The notes under the pieces: generated by a model
What the model was told of the DNA's origin: nothing
What the model saw: the letters and a program-made list of their open reading frames with translations, nothing else
The model's database searches: none
Part shown: piece by piece, positions 45,795 to 56,874 of the stretch
Layout: each line of letters starts with the position of its first letter
Position numbering within the stretch: the first letter of the stretch is position 1
From: Paraspadella gotoi
Lineage: Eukaryota; Chaetognatha
Length of the DNA: 64,000 nt
Direction of reading: 5' to 3'
NCBI GenBank assembly: GCA_051294375.1
Contig: CM119263.1
Coordinates: 8,909,162-8,973,161 of the forward strand
Translations under genes and position numbers: made by a program

Positions 45795-46327
45795 TCAGTC
45801 GTCGTACCCATCACACCTTGACCCCCTTCGCTTCTCGACCGAAGCCGCGAGAATTAGTTTGTCTCTGAAGACGGGAGGCCTTAAGTCGGCTCCGGGCAAG
45901 TCGTAGGGCGACGCCGAAATTAGCGCCTCCACTGGCGGCGACTTTTCGGCGAGGATCCTGGCGACGATGCCCTTGCGTTCGACATCGTCGATTTCGAAGG
46001 GTCGCTTGTGAGTCATGGCGCCGGATGGGGAGGCCACGCCCGAGAGGATGACGGTGCCAAGGATCTTCTGCGAGAAGCGGAGCAGGTAAGTGCCGCACGT
46101 CCGGCCCGACAGCACCACCTCTGCCTCCGCCCGGTTCAAGAACCCCGCCACGGCGCCCATGAACCAAAGACGCCGGATTTCGGAACGGTGACACTTTGGC
46201 GCCGGATCTTTGAGTTGGAAACGACACAGACGCGCCAAGTGCCAGAACCACGCCCAGAAGGAAAAGTCTTCGCCACACTCGCCACCGTTGAGACGGTTGG
46301 AGAAAAAATTTTCCCGGTGAATTTGAC
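45795..46327 (-). CDS. STAT-like transcription factor, exon 3 (linker end and SH2 domain)
   Basis: Acceptor AAAAAAG (AG at 46,329-46,328) follows a CT-rich stretch; phase 1 entry matches exon 2. It begins GQIHRENFFSNRL, then FSFWAWF, aligning with the conserved FPFWLW of STAT linkers. LWFMGAVAGFLNRAEAEVVL and GTYLLRFSQKILGTVILSG match the STAT SH2 domain; Arg409 of the model is the phosphotyrosine-binding Arg in LLRFS. The protein stops at residue 502, soon after SH2, without a transactivation domain. Tyr500 (GYDD) might be the activating tyrosine, but the usual GYIKTE-like context is absent. A possible donor (GTACGA) 12 nt before the stop codon could lead to a further exon. Confidence 0.85.
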
Positions 46328-46396
46328 CTTTTTTGGAGACGACGGAGAGAAGTCAAATGAAACGAAAGATTATCAACGATCGTTACTGCGACTTAC

Positions 46397-46643
46397 CGTC
46401 TGTCGCGGGACAAGTGGCCAGCAACACTTTCTCGATGGCCTTGAGATCGGCACTCCTCAATCCAGTCTTCTCTTCGCCGACGACCAACTCTTTGTTCCAA
46501 AACAGGCGAAGTTGCTCCAGCACTTGGTGGACGGGGAGGCAGCCCGGCGTCGAATTTAGAAAGCAGTAGCAGAGAAGCCAAGGAGGGCAGTCGCAACGGA
46601 CGCCAGCCTCGAGCCAAAGCAACGTGCCGTCAGAGGTGCATCT
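46397..46643 (-). CDS. STAT-like transcription factor, exon 2 (end of DNA-binding domain and linker)
   Basis: Bounded by CCCAACCAG (AG at 46,645-46,644) and GTAAGT (46,396-46,391); enters phase 0, leaves phase 1, both matching its neighbours. Joined to exon 1 it reads IVCVAHDSQRCTSDGTLLWL, which corresponds to the SQ...LW stretch closing the STAT DNA-binding domain. The rest (HQVLEQLRLFWNKELVV, KTGLRSADLKAIEKVLL) fits the helical linker domain. It is unusually rich in Cys early on (CDCPPWLLCYC). Confidence 0.85.
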
Positions 46644-46710
46644 CTGGTTGGGAGTGTTAGCGAAGCTTAGGAGACCATGCACTGCTTCAGTTTTCTAATT
46701 CATACCATAC

Positions 46711-47439
46711 CTGCGAATCGTGAGCAACGCATACGATGGGCCGGGACAACGTCTCGGCCTCCAGGGTATAGTTGGGGACGTTGCAAGTCATGCGGACCCG
46801 TAAGGACAGTAGCTGCTCGGTGACTTTTGTCTTGGAGTTCTTTCCCCCGGACGCAGCACGACTCCTGCCGACGATGCTGATCTTGTCAAAGACTGCGGCC
46901 TCTCCGAAACCCGTCTCCATGATGTTGTTCTCTAAGGACAACCCGCCAAGCGACGCAGGTTTCGTTTTGAGCGTCTCTTCTTTCGCTTTGCCATCGATCT
47001 CACGGCGCAACTCCTCCACTCCTCCTAGCACCACTTCCGTCTTTACAACCAACGCCGGCCACAGACTTCCCAGCAGATGCTTTGCCACCACCTCTCGCCC
47101 GCGTACCTTGTCCTTGCGCAGCACCCGCGGTGGGAGGCGAACCAGAACAAGCCCGCGGGCCAGCAGGCTAAGCTTGACGGTCTCGAGCTCCCGGATCTCT
47201 TCGGCGTAGAAGGTGCTGAACTGAGACAGGTGACGCAGCAGGAACTGTATTCGTTCCCACAGATTGACGGCTTGGCGTTCCATGTTCTCGAGGTGAGCGC
47301 CGTCGACCTCCCGGTCGGCCTCCAACTGGTCGCGGATGCGAGCGAGGCTTTCGAAGAAAATTTGCTTCTCGGAGCGAAGACGCGGGATCTCGGATTCGTC
47401 CGGAAGTTCCGAAGAATCCATCGGAACCGCGTCGCACAT
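46711..47439 (-). CDS. STAT-like transcription factor, exon 1 (coiled coil and DNA-binding domain)
   Basis: ATG at 47,439-47,437 with an in-frame TAA about 35 nt upstream; donor CAG/GTATGG at 46,711-46,710, phase 0. STAT proteins are latent cytoplasmic factors that JAK kinases phosphorylate and that then dimerise through SH2 and enter the nucleus. Residues about 15-100 form a helical coiled-coil half (EKQIFFESLARIRDQLEADR, NLWERIQFLLRHLSQFSTFY). From about 118, WPALVVKTEVVLGGVEEL matches the RPLVLKTGVQF start of the STAT DNA-binding domain; LLSLRVRMTC follows. The four-helix N-terminal domain and half of the coiled coil of typical STATs are missing, either truly absent or in an unseen upstream exon. 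Exons 1-3 give 502 residues against about 700-850 usual. Confidence 0.85.
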
Positions 47440-47449
47440 TGTAATTTTA

Positions 47450-48655
47450 ATAGTCTTTTGTTTTAGTTTAGTTTAGTTTGTTTTTGTTTGTCTTTGTTTT
47501 TTTTTTGTTTTTTTTTTTGCGTTGTCTTAAAGATTTATTGTTATTTAATGATATTCTTTATTTTTATATTCTATATAATTTTGGGTTTATTTTTTTTTCT
47601 TGAGCTCCAATTTGGGTTTAGTGCGCCCCGCTTAACTAGTTTTAACTTTTTTTTTATATTTTCATCTTTTCGACAGAAAGGGGGAATTCCGTTTCTATTT
47701 TTAGTATTATTCATAAATAAATAGTTTTTAAAAGAAATAGATCATAAAGTTAAAACTTGGATGTTTCCGATTTTGTTATTTATTTATTTATTTATTTATT
47801 ATTATATTATAAAAACAGTCAATTTAAAAAAACCACTGATATGATCAAATAAGAAAATTAAAGTTTCCACGCCGTAAACCAGAATTTCTTTTTAGGTTGC
47901 GTGTTCTAGATGTTCGTCCACAGTATCAAAAAAACTTGTTTTGACGAAGAAGCCAGCCAAATTTGAAACCAAAATTTGAAATTCATGCATCGAGAACGCT
48001 CGGTTATTTCTTCCTCTTTGTTATCGGTTATTTACCCAAGCCTCTAAAATCTCATTTCTTTTCTTAGTAATATGAGCATATTAGTAATGCGGTTTTTTCC
48101 ATTTTGAAAGCAGATTTTTCTGGAATCCAGAGCGGTTGGCTGAATTCATGGGGAGACGGCCAACTTGTATATACTATCAAAATTTGTATTTTTTAGTTAT
48201 TTTACTTAAACTTGACTGTCTTTTTTTCTTTTTCTTTTACGTTATTGCCTTATACTTACTTTTTTATGTATTTAATTGCTATCATTTTTGATGTTATTAT
48301 CATTTTACCTAAAATACTCTTTTATAGACTTTATGCCTCATCATCATTTTTACTTTTCATTTCATAATTTTTCTCCTTCATAAACATTTGCCTGTTTGTG
48401 TTATATTTGTATTTTCATCATTTATTTGGTTGTGGTCATTAGGATAGTTTTGGCATTGGTTGTGGTGGTTATTGTGATAATTTTTTTGGTTACGATGGTT
48501 GTGGGCGTTGTGTTAGTTGTGGTAGCATTTATGGTTGTTGTGATTGCTATAATTGTAATAATTGCATTTATATTTCAGATAAAAGAAAAATAGGTAAACT
48601 TAAATAATCAAAAATGATTTTTGTATTTTCCACATAAACTCATTTCCTCTCAGAC
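47450..48655. other. No gene recognised
   Basis: Starts with a T-rich stretch upstream of the STAT ATG. A GTT/GGT-rich stretch at 48,400-48,600 yields a Val/Ile-rich frame that reflects simple sequence. Confidence 0.4.
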
Positions 48656-48659
48656 AATC

Positions 48660-48805
48660 CGGCTTAATTACACGGACGGACAATAGGACAGACAGACGGA
48701 CATCGTTCTTTTTTTAATGATTTTTCTGACCAAACTATTGGGGCGAGCGACAGCCCGAGAAAGTGGATTATAGAGCCTTAATCTGCATTGAGCAGATCCG
48801 GATTA
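48660..48805 (+). mobile_element. Family B dispersed element, diverged copy
   Basis: Contains GGACAGACAGACGGACAT, then GAAAGTGGATTATAGAG and AATCTGCATTGAGCAGATCC. The same order of components is seen at 51,340-51,605. Confidence 0.5.
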
Positions 48806-48969
48806 AGAGAGAGAAACGGAATTCAATTTATAGTTTAAAGTTCATAAGTTCATTCGCGAGATTTATCCTGGAAAGAAGAAAAGACATCTTCTCATCTTCG
48901 CTTCCAGGAGAAACGATAGAGAATTTCCTGCTCTCTTGATATCGTTTGAGGCCATCGTTACCCTTAATT

Positions 48970-48972
<3 letters not shown>

Positions 48973-49010
<38 letters not shown>
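48973..49010. repeat. (GA)n microsatellite
   Basis: Pure GA units ending in a C run. Confidence 0.95.
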
Positions 49011-49012
<2 letters not shown>

Positions 49013-49382
49013 CCCCCAACTGCCTAGACTAATGGTAGAAAAGTATTAAGATAGGTGAAGGCTGAGCGTTGATCGGAAAGGGATTGCTTTCAGAGTTGAA
49101 GAAATCTTATCCACCATTTTCGATTTCAACTTGTCTTTGGTTAACGCGATTCGGAAAGATTGGATTCAATAGCTTCGTGAGAAAATCGGTGTGGCACGCG
49201 ACCTTGAGCAATTTTTAATTTTAGCCAACGAGTTGCACATGGATATTTCAATTTTTATCTCGCGAGATGTCGTCGTCTGCGTCGGCGTCGCGCTTTTTTA
49301 TTATGTAAAAACTATTACGGTTTATATAGTGGCGACTGGGACTTACAATTTTTTTTTTAAATAAAAATTACGATGGATTTTT

Positions 49383-49692
49383 ATAAAAGTGTGCGATCAT
49401 AGTGGCTTCTCATCTTTAAGATCTTCGAAATTGTCATGTTTCATATGGATTCAAGTATTTTTTGTTTGAATTTCTTTCTCATTATGATTTACTGCAATAT
49501 GCAATTTAGAATATAATACTTACTTTAATAGGCAAATTAGTATATAGAATACTATATTCTAATTTACTTATTGATATAAATCATATTGAAGAGGAAATTC
49601 ATACAAAAATACTTGAATCAATATGAAATATGTAATTTTAAATGATCTTGATGATGAGAAGCTATATCTAAATTTTAATACACTTTTACAAC
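49383..49692. repeat. Large foldback (long imperfect inverted repeat)
   Basis: Arms of about 140-150 nt (49,383-about 49,530 and about 49,550-49,692) read as imperfect reverse complements. Shared words in order include AAAAGTGT, GCTTCTCATC, TTCATAT, GATTCAAGTATTTTT, TGAATTTC and AATATGATTT/TTATGATTTA. The centre has its own small palindrome (AATTAGTATATAGAATACTA, then TATTCTAATT). No coding capacity. It is probably a foldback-type or miniature inverted-repeat transposon. Confidence 0.75.
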
Positions 49693-49904
49693 TTCCAATT
49701 GAAAAAAATTGTAATAATTTCCAATTGTAAACAATTTTAACATTTTTTTATTTTTCTTTTATTTCTTTAAATTATATTTTTTTCTCTCTTTTTGTTATGC
49801 GCTGCCTCTTCTGATTCGTCTAAAAACGAGTTCAGCTCTGCAGCGGCTGGACTTCTCTCTTTCTCTCTCTCTCTGACACGCATTTGTTTCTTTTATTTAC
49901 GATG

Positions 49905-50225
49905 AATGACTCATCGCGTCAATGAATGACTATCATAGCGTCAATGAATGACTATCATCGCATCATTGAATGACTATCATCGCATCAATCATTTAGTTAT
50001 TATCGCATCAATCATTTGCTTATCTTCACATCAATTATTGGTTATCACATCAATCTTTGGTTATCATCGCATCAATAAATTATTATTACATCAATCAATT
50101 ACTATTATATCAATCAATCAATTACTATTACAACAATCAATCAATTACTATTACATCAATCAATCAATCAATTACTATTACATCAATCAATAACTATTAC
50201 ATCAATAATTTGTTATCGCATCAAA
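49905..50225 (+). repeat. Minisatellite of ATCAAT-type units
   Basis: Starts as CGTCAATGAATGACTATCAT units (about 22-23 nt), shifts to short CGCATCAATCATTTG units and then to longer CAATCAATTACTATTACAT units. The Tyr/Ile/Asn-rich frame across it is spurious. Confidence 0.85.
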
Positions 50226-50229
50226 CATC

Positions 50230-51335
50230 TTTTCTTTTCTGAGAGAGCTAAATTTAAAAACCTTATTTATTTGCAGCGATGCCTTGAGAGATACCGGAGC
50301 TCCACGAAGCCGAAAAGAAAAACAAAATTATGATTATCGACAAATTTAATATTAACGCCCTTTAAATATTAGTAGAGATCTGATATCCCCGGGTAGGTTT
50401 CCATCATCAATATACAACAATTTAAAAAAAAGTTTTAGCAAACAATGTCGGATTTGCCTACTTATTCTTTTAATTTGTGATCCTAACTGATCAAAACAGA
50501 TCGTACAATACAAAACCAGTGGCTGCACCAGTAAATGTAAATTCTCTGCAAGGGATTAACCTGAATAATTATAAATAATGTTTGTGCCTCTATTTGCTGT
50601 ACTTTTTCATTGGCTGACTTTAGTTTCAATCGAAGGATGTTAGGAATTTGGAACTGGTTAGTAAGTTTATTTATCAACAAATAAAATGGCGACGTGAACG
50701 AGTTTAAAAGTTGAGTATATAAAAACGATGGATGAAATTAATGATTTTAATTTCCACGGTAAAGGTTAAAATCGTCGCATTAAAATGACTTTAAAAACGA
50801 GATTAAAAACCAGCAACGGACGGACGCACAGTGATCAAAAAAAAAAAAAATTAAAACCGGATAAAAGCCACTTGAACTTACGGGCATAAATTCCTATTCA
50901 GTCTTTCCATAATAATGCAACAAAGTTTTAGGTAAGATAACAGTTTCCAAAAACTATTCTTTCTCAAGTTATAAGCAAAGCTCTATTTCGGGTGAGTCTG
51001 TTATGGCTTTGTTATGGTATCAGTACTTTGTCTAGTTTGTTAACAAATAAAAAAAAGATGTTCATGATATGTCACTATGTATGATATAAAAAACATAGTA
51101 AAAACTCATAGAATTTCAGCCGATTTCAATCAACCAAATTTAGTTTTTAATGATACATCTTCTCACTAATCAGTTATCAATTTAATCTCATCCGCATTCG
51201 TCCGCCATTTTGAGAAATACAAAAATGCTTTTCATTCAAAAAATAACAAAAAAAAATTCGATATTCTTCAGAAATTACCATATGATTCTTTTCTTTGATT
51301 TTCTGATTTTAATTTGCTTAGCGCACTTTTAAAAA
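50230..51335. other. No gene recognised
   Basis: AT-rich. TAGCAAACAATGTCGGATTTGC-like sequence at 50,436-50,458 resembles 57,711-57,732, suggesting another dispersed repeat. Confidence 0.35.
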
Positions 51336-51339
51336 GATT

Positions 51340-51605
51340 ATATCCAGCTCAATCATACACTTTCCTAACCACACACCAAATTTCAATCCAATCCATTCAT
51401 CCAATCTCGAGTATTTGGAGTTTTTTGTTAAGGGGGACGGACAGACAGACAAACGGACGGACGGACAACGTTGTTTTGCTTAATTTTTCATAATATGATG
51501 TTTTGAGATGATATAAATGACTTACCGACAAGATTTTTTGGGGGTGGGGACAGACGGACCGACAAAGTGGATTAAAGAGTCGGAATCTGCTGATATAAGA
51601 CACAA
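51340..51605 (+). mobile_element. Family B dispersed element, copy 1
   Basis: Reads TATATCCAGCTCAATCATAC, then CAAATTTCAATCCAATCCAT, GGACAGACAGACAAACGGAC, TTTTTCATAATATGATG, CTTACCGACAAGATTTTT, ACAGACGGACCGACAAAGTG and GAGTCGGAATCTGCTGATA. All of this recurs reversed at 56,160-56,445. No coding capacity is evident. Confidence 0.65.
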
Positions 51606-51619
51606 TGAAAAATGGCGTA

Positions 51620-54440
51620 ACGTTACGTGTTCCGTGCATAAAAAAAAATCACTGTTCAATATTATTATATTTTTTTTTATTTTGAAACGTTATAGTTTCA
51701 TTATGTTGATATCCAAAATATCAATGCAAAAATCTTTTTTTGTTTTTTAGATATGACTGAATATAGGTGAAAGATGATAAATTTTTAAAAAAAGTTACTT
51801 ATTCATATTTATTCATAGAATTGTAATAAAAAAATAATAGTACTAATAGTTAGTGTTATGTCTCAAATAGATGGGAAAAAAACCTCATTTAAAAATTCGA
51901 TCGGAAGTGGGTAACTAAGGCTTACCAATGGCATCCTCCACGCCAATTGTTTCTCTCAAATAATTTTTTTATTTAATACATTTGAAAGGGAAAAAAAGAA
52001 AATTGAATCAGGTTGCAGAAAGGGTACAGATAATCTTGACTTTTTGACATGATAACCATGACCTTTTATATCTTGTGAAATGGGGGCAGTAAAGAAATCT
52101 AAAAATTCATCATTAAGTCAGTCAATGACCCTTTCCAATGGGCTATTACGAGAAATATTTTTTCTTTAATTAAAATGGATGATAAAATAATAAAATTAAA
52201 TTCCTTGCTATATTTAAAATAAATTATCAATACAATTTAACACAATGATTTTTTCTTTGTCAAATATGTTACCAGCTATATTATTTTTACAACTTTATTA
52301 TGATAAACAAGCAGTTTGTCAAGCTTTTAGTTTTCAGCTAAAGATAATGAAAAATGACGATTTTTTTTCACAGACAAGAAGTAGATGTCCAGACTGTTTA
52401 TATCAAGCTGAAAACATTTTTGTATTATCATATTTAATATTTAAAAATACATTTTTATCAAGCTACAACATAAATTTTTGCTTGTTTTTTACTTTAAAAT
52501 GAAAATATAAGCAATTTTATGGAATAAAGAAAATTTAATAATAAACAAAATGTAATTCAGTCTTTCCTTTTTCAAATTACAAAAGAAAAAGAAAAAATTT
52601 CATATGCCTTCATTAAAATTTTTAAAACAAAAAACTGTTATACTTTTAACTCTGATTTAAACAAAAGCTGTGTAAAGATTTATGGATTTAATTTAATAAA
52701 ACTCTTTTAGAAAGGTGTCCCATGATTAGGGCTTTAATTTGATACCACATCCACCTTGCTACCTCTTTTCTTTCAAAAGTTATTTAAAAAAATAATTTTT
52801 TTTAAATTACGCAGTACAATCTTTGTTAAATAAAAATTTTGGACAAAGCGGGAGTATCTCACTTAATTCTATTGGTACAATACTTAAATTTCAAAATAAA
52901 ACTTGTAAGAAAATTTTTTTGTCATTTAGAGAACATATCACTTTCAGATGTACCCATTGTATAATAATTTATTTATTAATTTCCCCCAAAAAAGCTTAAT
53001 TAGAAAAAGTTAAATTTTTTCAAATTGTTGGAAAAAAAATTTTGTCCGACCTATGCTCATTGAGAATAATGGTTTTGCATAGAAAATCAAAAATATCAAA
53101 AAAATAAAAAAATCAGCCTCTAGAAAAATCGAAAGGCTAGAATTGCAAAAATTGCAAAAATTGCAAAAATTTTTTCCTGACTCATAACATCATTTATCTC
53201 AAGTTTCAAAATATTTTTTTCCAAAATATTCAATAAATTTTTTTTATTAATTTAAAATGTTTTTATGATGTTGTTTTTGTTTGAAAGAATTGAAAAAAAA
53301 TGAAAAATATAGTAATTATATAAGGTTTTGAAATCTTTAAAATATTAAATAATTAGATACAAAGGAGTAAGCAGAAAAACTTCCCATTCATAAAGAAAAT
53401 TGAAAATGAATTGTCATATTGTTATTTTAGATTAATTAACTATTTACAAACAAATGATTCATATAAATTGAGGAAATGATGGTAAAAAATATTCATCTTG
53501 GTCTCGGTTAACTATTAAGTTATCGTTAAAGTTTTGTTTTAATAATATTAATAATTTTTTTTTGCATTTATAAAAGCAATGGTCTAAAATTTTGTAAGCG
53601 TTTCGAGCTATATTGCTTCATCTTTTTTACTAATTTTTGATCTAGTTAGCTTTTTGTTGATGGTCAAGGTTATGGTCAGATACAGTAATGTCCAGTAGTG
53701 TATATCCACATATTACACAAAAATGATCAATTAATTGGTTCAGAAACAATTTTAATGGGATAAAATCAGCACGAGACCGTTTCGCCACGTTATTTTTCAT
53801 TGTGTCATAAGCAGATCCGACGAAAAAAGATAAGGAAAGAGACAAGAAGAAAGCATGGGAAAAAAAAAGAAAGTTGGTTTTAGAGGGCGCGCGAGGAAAG
53901 ACAGAAGAACAATGGGATTAAATGAAGGAGAGAAAAACGATAATAATGAGGAAAAGAGAGGAATCGATTAAATTGGGAAGGAGGAAAGAAAAGATCCGAC
54001 AGCTTGGGAGAAAAGTAAATCTAGTTCTTCCAATTATTGGACCAATATGCAGGATCAACATCCAGTCGATTATCCGCTGAAAAGAAAAATAAAGTGTCGA
54101 ATGAAATGGAGAAAGCTTATGGAAAATATCACGAAGAGAATGTGGAAGCGGAACAGCAAAGCTTTTAGGAAACTTGGCGGGTAAAATTGGAAGTGAAGAC
54201 AGGTTAGAAGAAAAGAAATGCAGGAACGAGGAACGTGTACGTGGTTAATAAATAAGGAATATGAAATGGAAAGCGATAGATAAGGGAAAGGAGAAGAAAA
54301 AAAAACGATAAAATAAAGGAGGTTGACGATAAATAAAAGTGGGAGGAAATGGGAGTAATCGTCGTGGAAAAAAATGGGCACTAGAACTGAAATATGGGTC
54401 GGACTTCCGCGCGTCTTCGGGTGACCGAAAAAATATTGGT
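51620..54440. other. AT-rich, no gene recognised
   Basis: Long AT-rich stretch. A 10-nt tandem (AAATTGCAAA) lies at 53,139-53,172. GCAGATCCGAC at 53,811-53,821 is a lone family B palindrome half. Confidence 0.4.
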
Positions 54441-54450
54441 GGTTGTCGGA

Positions 54451-54494
54451 TGGAGAGAGAGAGAGAGAGAGAGAGGGAAAGAGAGAGAGAGAAA
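54451..54494. repeat. (GA)n microsatellite
   Basis: GA units with one GGGAAA interruption. Confidence 0.9.
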
Positions 54495-54499
54495 GTTGA

Positions 54500-56155
54500 C
54501 TGACTTTAAGATGAAGTCTTAAACAAACAGTCGTTAAGAAAACTTTGAAAGCAAAATTGTTTACCTTCGGATGTCTTGGATTTCCTTGTCGTTCGTTCTT
54601 TCGGTCAGTTTATTACGTTAATATCGGTTGCTCGTGAATTATCAAGTCGACAGGCGAAATCCTCAAGGGAAAGAAAACCGGGGAAGAAAGAAAAATAAAG
54701 ATAAGAAACGAAAAGAAAAGGTAAACGTAAAAAAAAGAAGGAAAAAAAAAGTAAAATGGAGAAGGGAGATGCGAAATGGAATAATTAAAAATCGGGGCGA
54801 AATAAAAAAAAAAGATGTCGGCAAAATGAGAAAAGCCAAAGTGGGAAAGTAAAAACGAAGCGAGGCGTAGATAAGAATCTTACATAAAAGGAAAAGAGAA
54901 TGCATTCGTGATTGTTTATTAACTTAGGACGCGTACAGAAATAGTAAAAATACGTTGTAATAGTAAGATGTTGGAGAAACGCATTTTCTTCTACCGCAAC
55001 TCCTCGTAACCCCTCCGACCGCTCAAAATGGCGTCGGCCAATCGACGTTCGTGTTTTTCATTTCTCGCAATAAATTGGATTTTCCGCCTCCGATAAAAGA
55101 TTCTCTTGGTTTTTGACACGAGAAAATACATTTCTGACAATTTCTTTGGCCTGGCCTTTATCGTCCAACCATTTCTCTCGCCTGGTCTTTCTTCCATCCC
55201 CCTTGCCTTCTGTTTGCCTCGACTGGTGAATTTTCTATTTACCCCCACATTTTCACGCCTGGCTCTTTCTATTTACTATTTATATCGTCTTGCCACAGTT
55301 CAAATTTAGGAATTTATTTTGCCTCGTCATTCCATTAGTATGATATTACATCTCGGCATTGTTTCCATTCAGTACATTGTGTATTTCCGCAGCTTTTCTT
55401 ATATATTATTTATTTATTAGTTATGATCTAAATCTCTCCGGTTGGATATTATCTTCGCCATCCCTACTTACTGTTAACTTCTTTTATTTTCATCCCATCC
55501 TTTTTTTCTCTTTCCCACTCTATTTCTTCTTTCCTCTTCTCACTTTTGACCGCCCTTTTTTCCCTTCTCCCTTTTTTTCCTCCTTATTTTTTCCTTCAAT
55601 TTTTCATTTTCTTATCTTCTCAGCTTCGTCGCCAACTATTTCTCACTGTCTGGCTTACCCTTTTTTTCCCCCATGTCTCTTTCCTTAATTGATTTTCTTT
55701 TGATTTCTTTCTTAACCGCGATTCGTTTTGGTTTACTCTGACGTTGACCCATTTGCTCACCAATATATCATCTCCTCACTTCTTGTATCACAATTCATTC
55801 CAATTTTCTCACCTCCGCTTTTTATCTTCACATTGAATACACATTGCATTAACATTCATATTTGTATTACTTATCTTCAACTGTATTTTCTCCCGCCTCT
55901 TTTCTTCTCAATTTCGATCAATGTCTCCTTCTACCCAAATTAATTTTAAGGACCTGTCACTGCGCCCGATATCCCCGCCCCATTTTTTTTTCGAAGCTCT
56001 CGAGCTTTTATCACTTCCTTTCCATCTTTTTAATCCACTCCAACTTTTTTGGATCATTTTTTAATCTTCCGAAGCCTATTACTTTTTAGGATTTAGGATT
56101 TCGGATCGGCTCAGCTTCTTTGTGACGTCGTCGTTGTCGTCTGCATTGGCGTCAC
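54500..56155. other. No gene recognised
   Basis: A purine-rich part (54,650-54,850) is followed by pyrimidine-rich DNA (55,130-56,080). A minus-strand frame at 55,248-54,991 has balanced composition but no start, splice or family support. Confidence 0.35.
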
Positions 56156-56159
56156 GCTT

Positions 56160-56445
56160 TTTAGTCGGATCTGCTTATCAGCAGATTCCGACTCTATAAT
56201 TCACTTTGTCGGTCCGTCGGTCCCACCCCTAAATCTTGTCGGTAAATAACTTTTATCACATCAGAAAATCATATTATGCTAAATTAAGCAAAAAAAAATG
56301 ATGTCCGTCCATCCGTCCATCCGTCTGTTTGTCTGAAGGTCCGTCCCACCTTTTCATTAAACTCCAATTACTCGTGATCAGATGGATGGATTGGAATGAA
56401 ATTTTGTTTGTGGTTAGGAAAGTGTATGATAGAGCTGGATATAAA
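56160..56445 (-). mobile_element. Family B dispersed element, copy 2 (reverse orientation)
   Basis: Begins with a palindrome at 56,164-56,192 (arms GTCGGATCTGCT and AGCAGATTCCGAC, one-base bulge), then the family B components in reverse order to GGATATA at about 56,443. Just before it, GTCGTCTGCATTGGCGTCAC resembles GTCGTCTGCGTCGGCGTCGC at 49,270-49,290, so the repeat may be longer than the part marked. Confidence 0.65.
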
Positions 56446-56570
56446 GTTTCGATGGAATCGTGCTAGTGGAAATGAGTTTAAATGGAAAAAACTAATGTCA
56501 AGTTGACTTGAAATTTTATCATTTATGCTTTAATTATGTTTTATTTAATTAATTAAAAAATTAAAAAATA

Positions 56571-56872
56571 AAGCAAGTTAAAAAAATATGCATTTTAAAA
56601 AAATTCTGCAAGTTGAAAGAATGATGCAAGTTGAAAGAATGATGCAAGTTGAAAGATTGATAAAAGTTGAAAAAATTATGCAAGTTAAAAAAAATGAAAC
56701 AAGTTGAAAAAATTAAGCAAGTTAAAAAAATGATGCAAGTTGAAAAAATGATGCGAGTTAAAAAAATGTTGTGATTTAAAAATGATGCAAGTTGAAAAAA
56801 GTATGTAAGCTGAAAAAAGTATGCAAGTTGAAAAAATGAAGCAAGTTGAAAAAAAGATGCGAGTAAAAAATA
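56571..56872 (+). repeat. ~15-nt minisatellite (ATGCAAGTTGAAAAA)n
   Basis: About 20 units of ATGCAAGTTGAAAAA with substitutions. It runs right up to the family A palindrome at 56,875. The Phe/Leu-rich minus frame is spurious. Confidence 0.9.
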
Positions 56873-56874
56873 AT

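Noticed and set aside
46008-46559. Long plus-strand frames over 45.8-47.4 kb
   Set aside because: They are antisense shadows of the GC-rich STAT exons.
48396-48593. Val/Ile-rich, membrane-like 65-codon frame
   Set aside because: Arises from GTT/GGT/ATT-rich simple sequence; no start context, splice or family support.
49905-50225. CRISPR-like array
   Set aside because: The tandem units are contiguous without unique spacers, the unit changes along the array, and the genome is animal.
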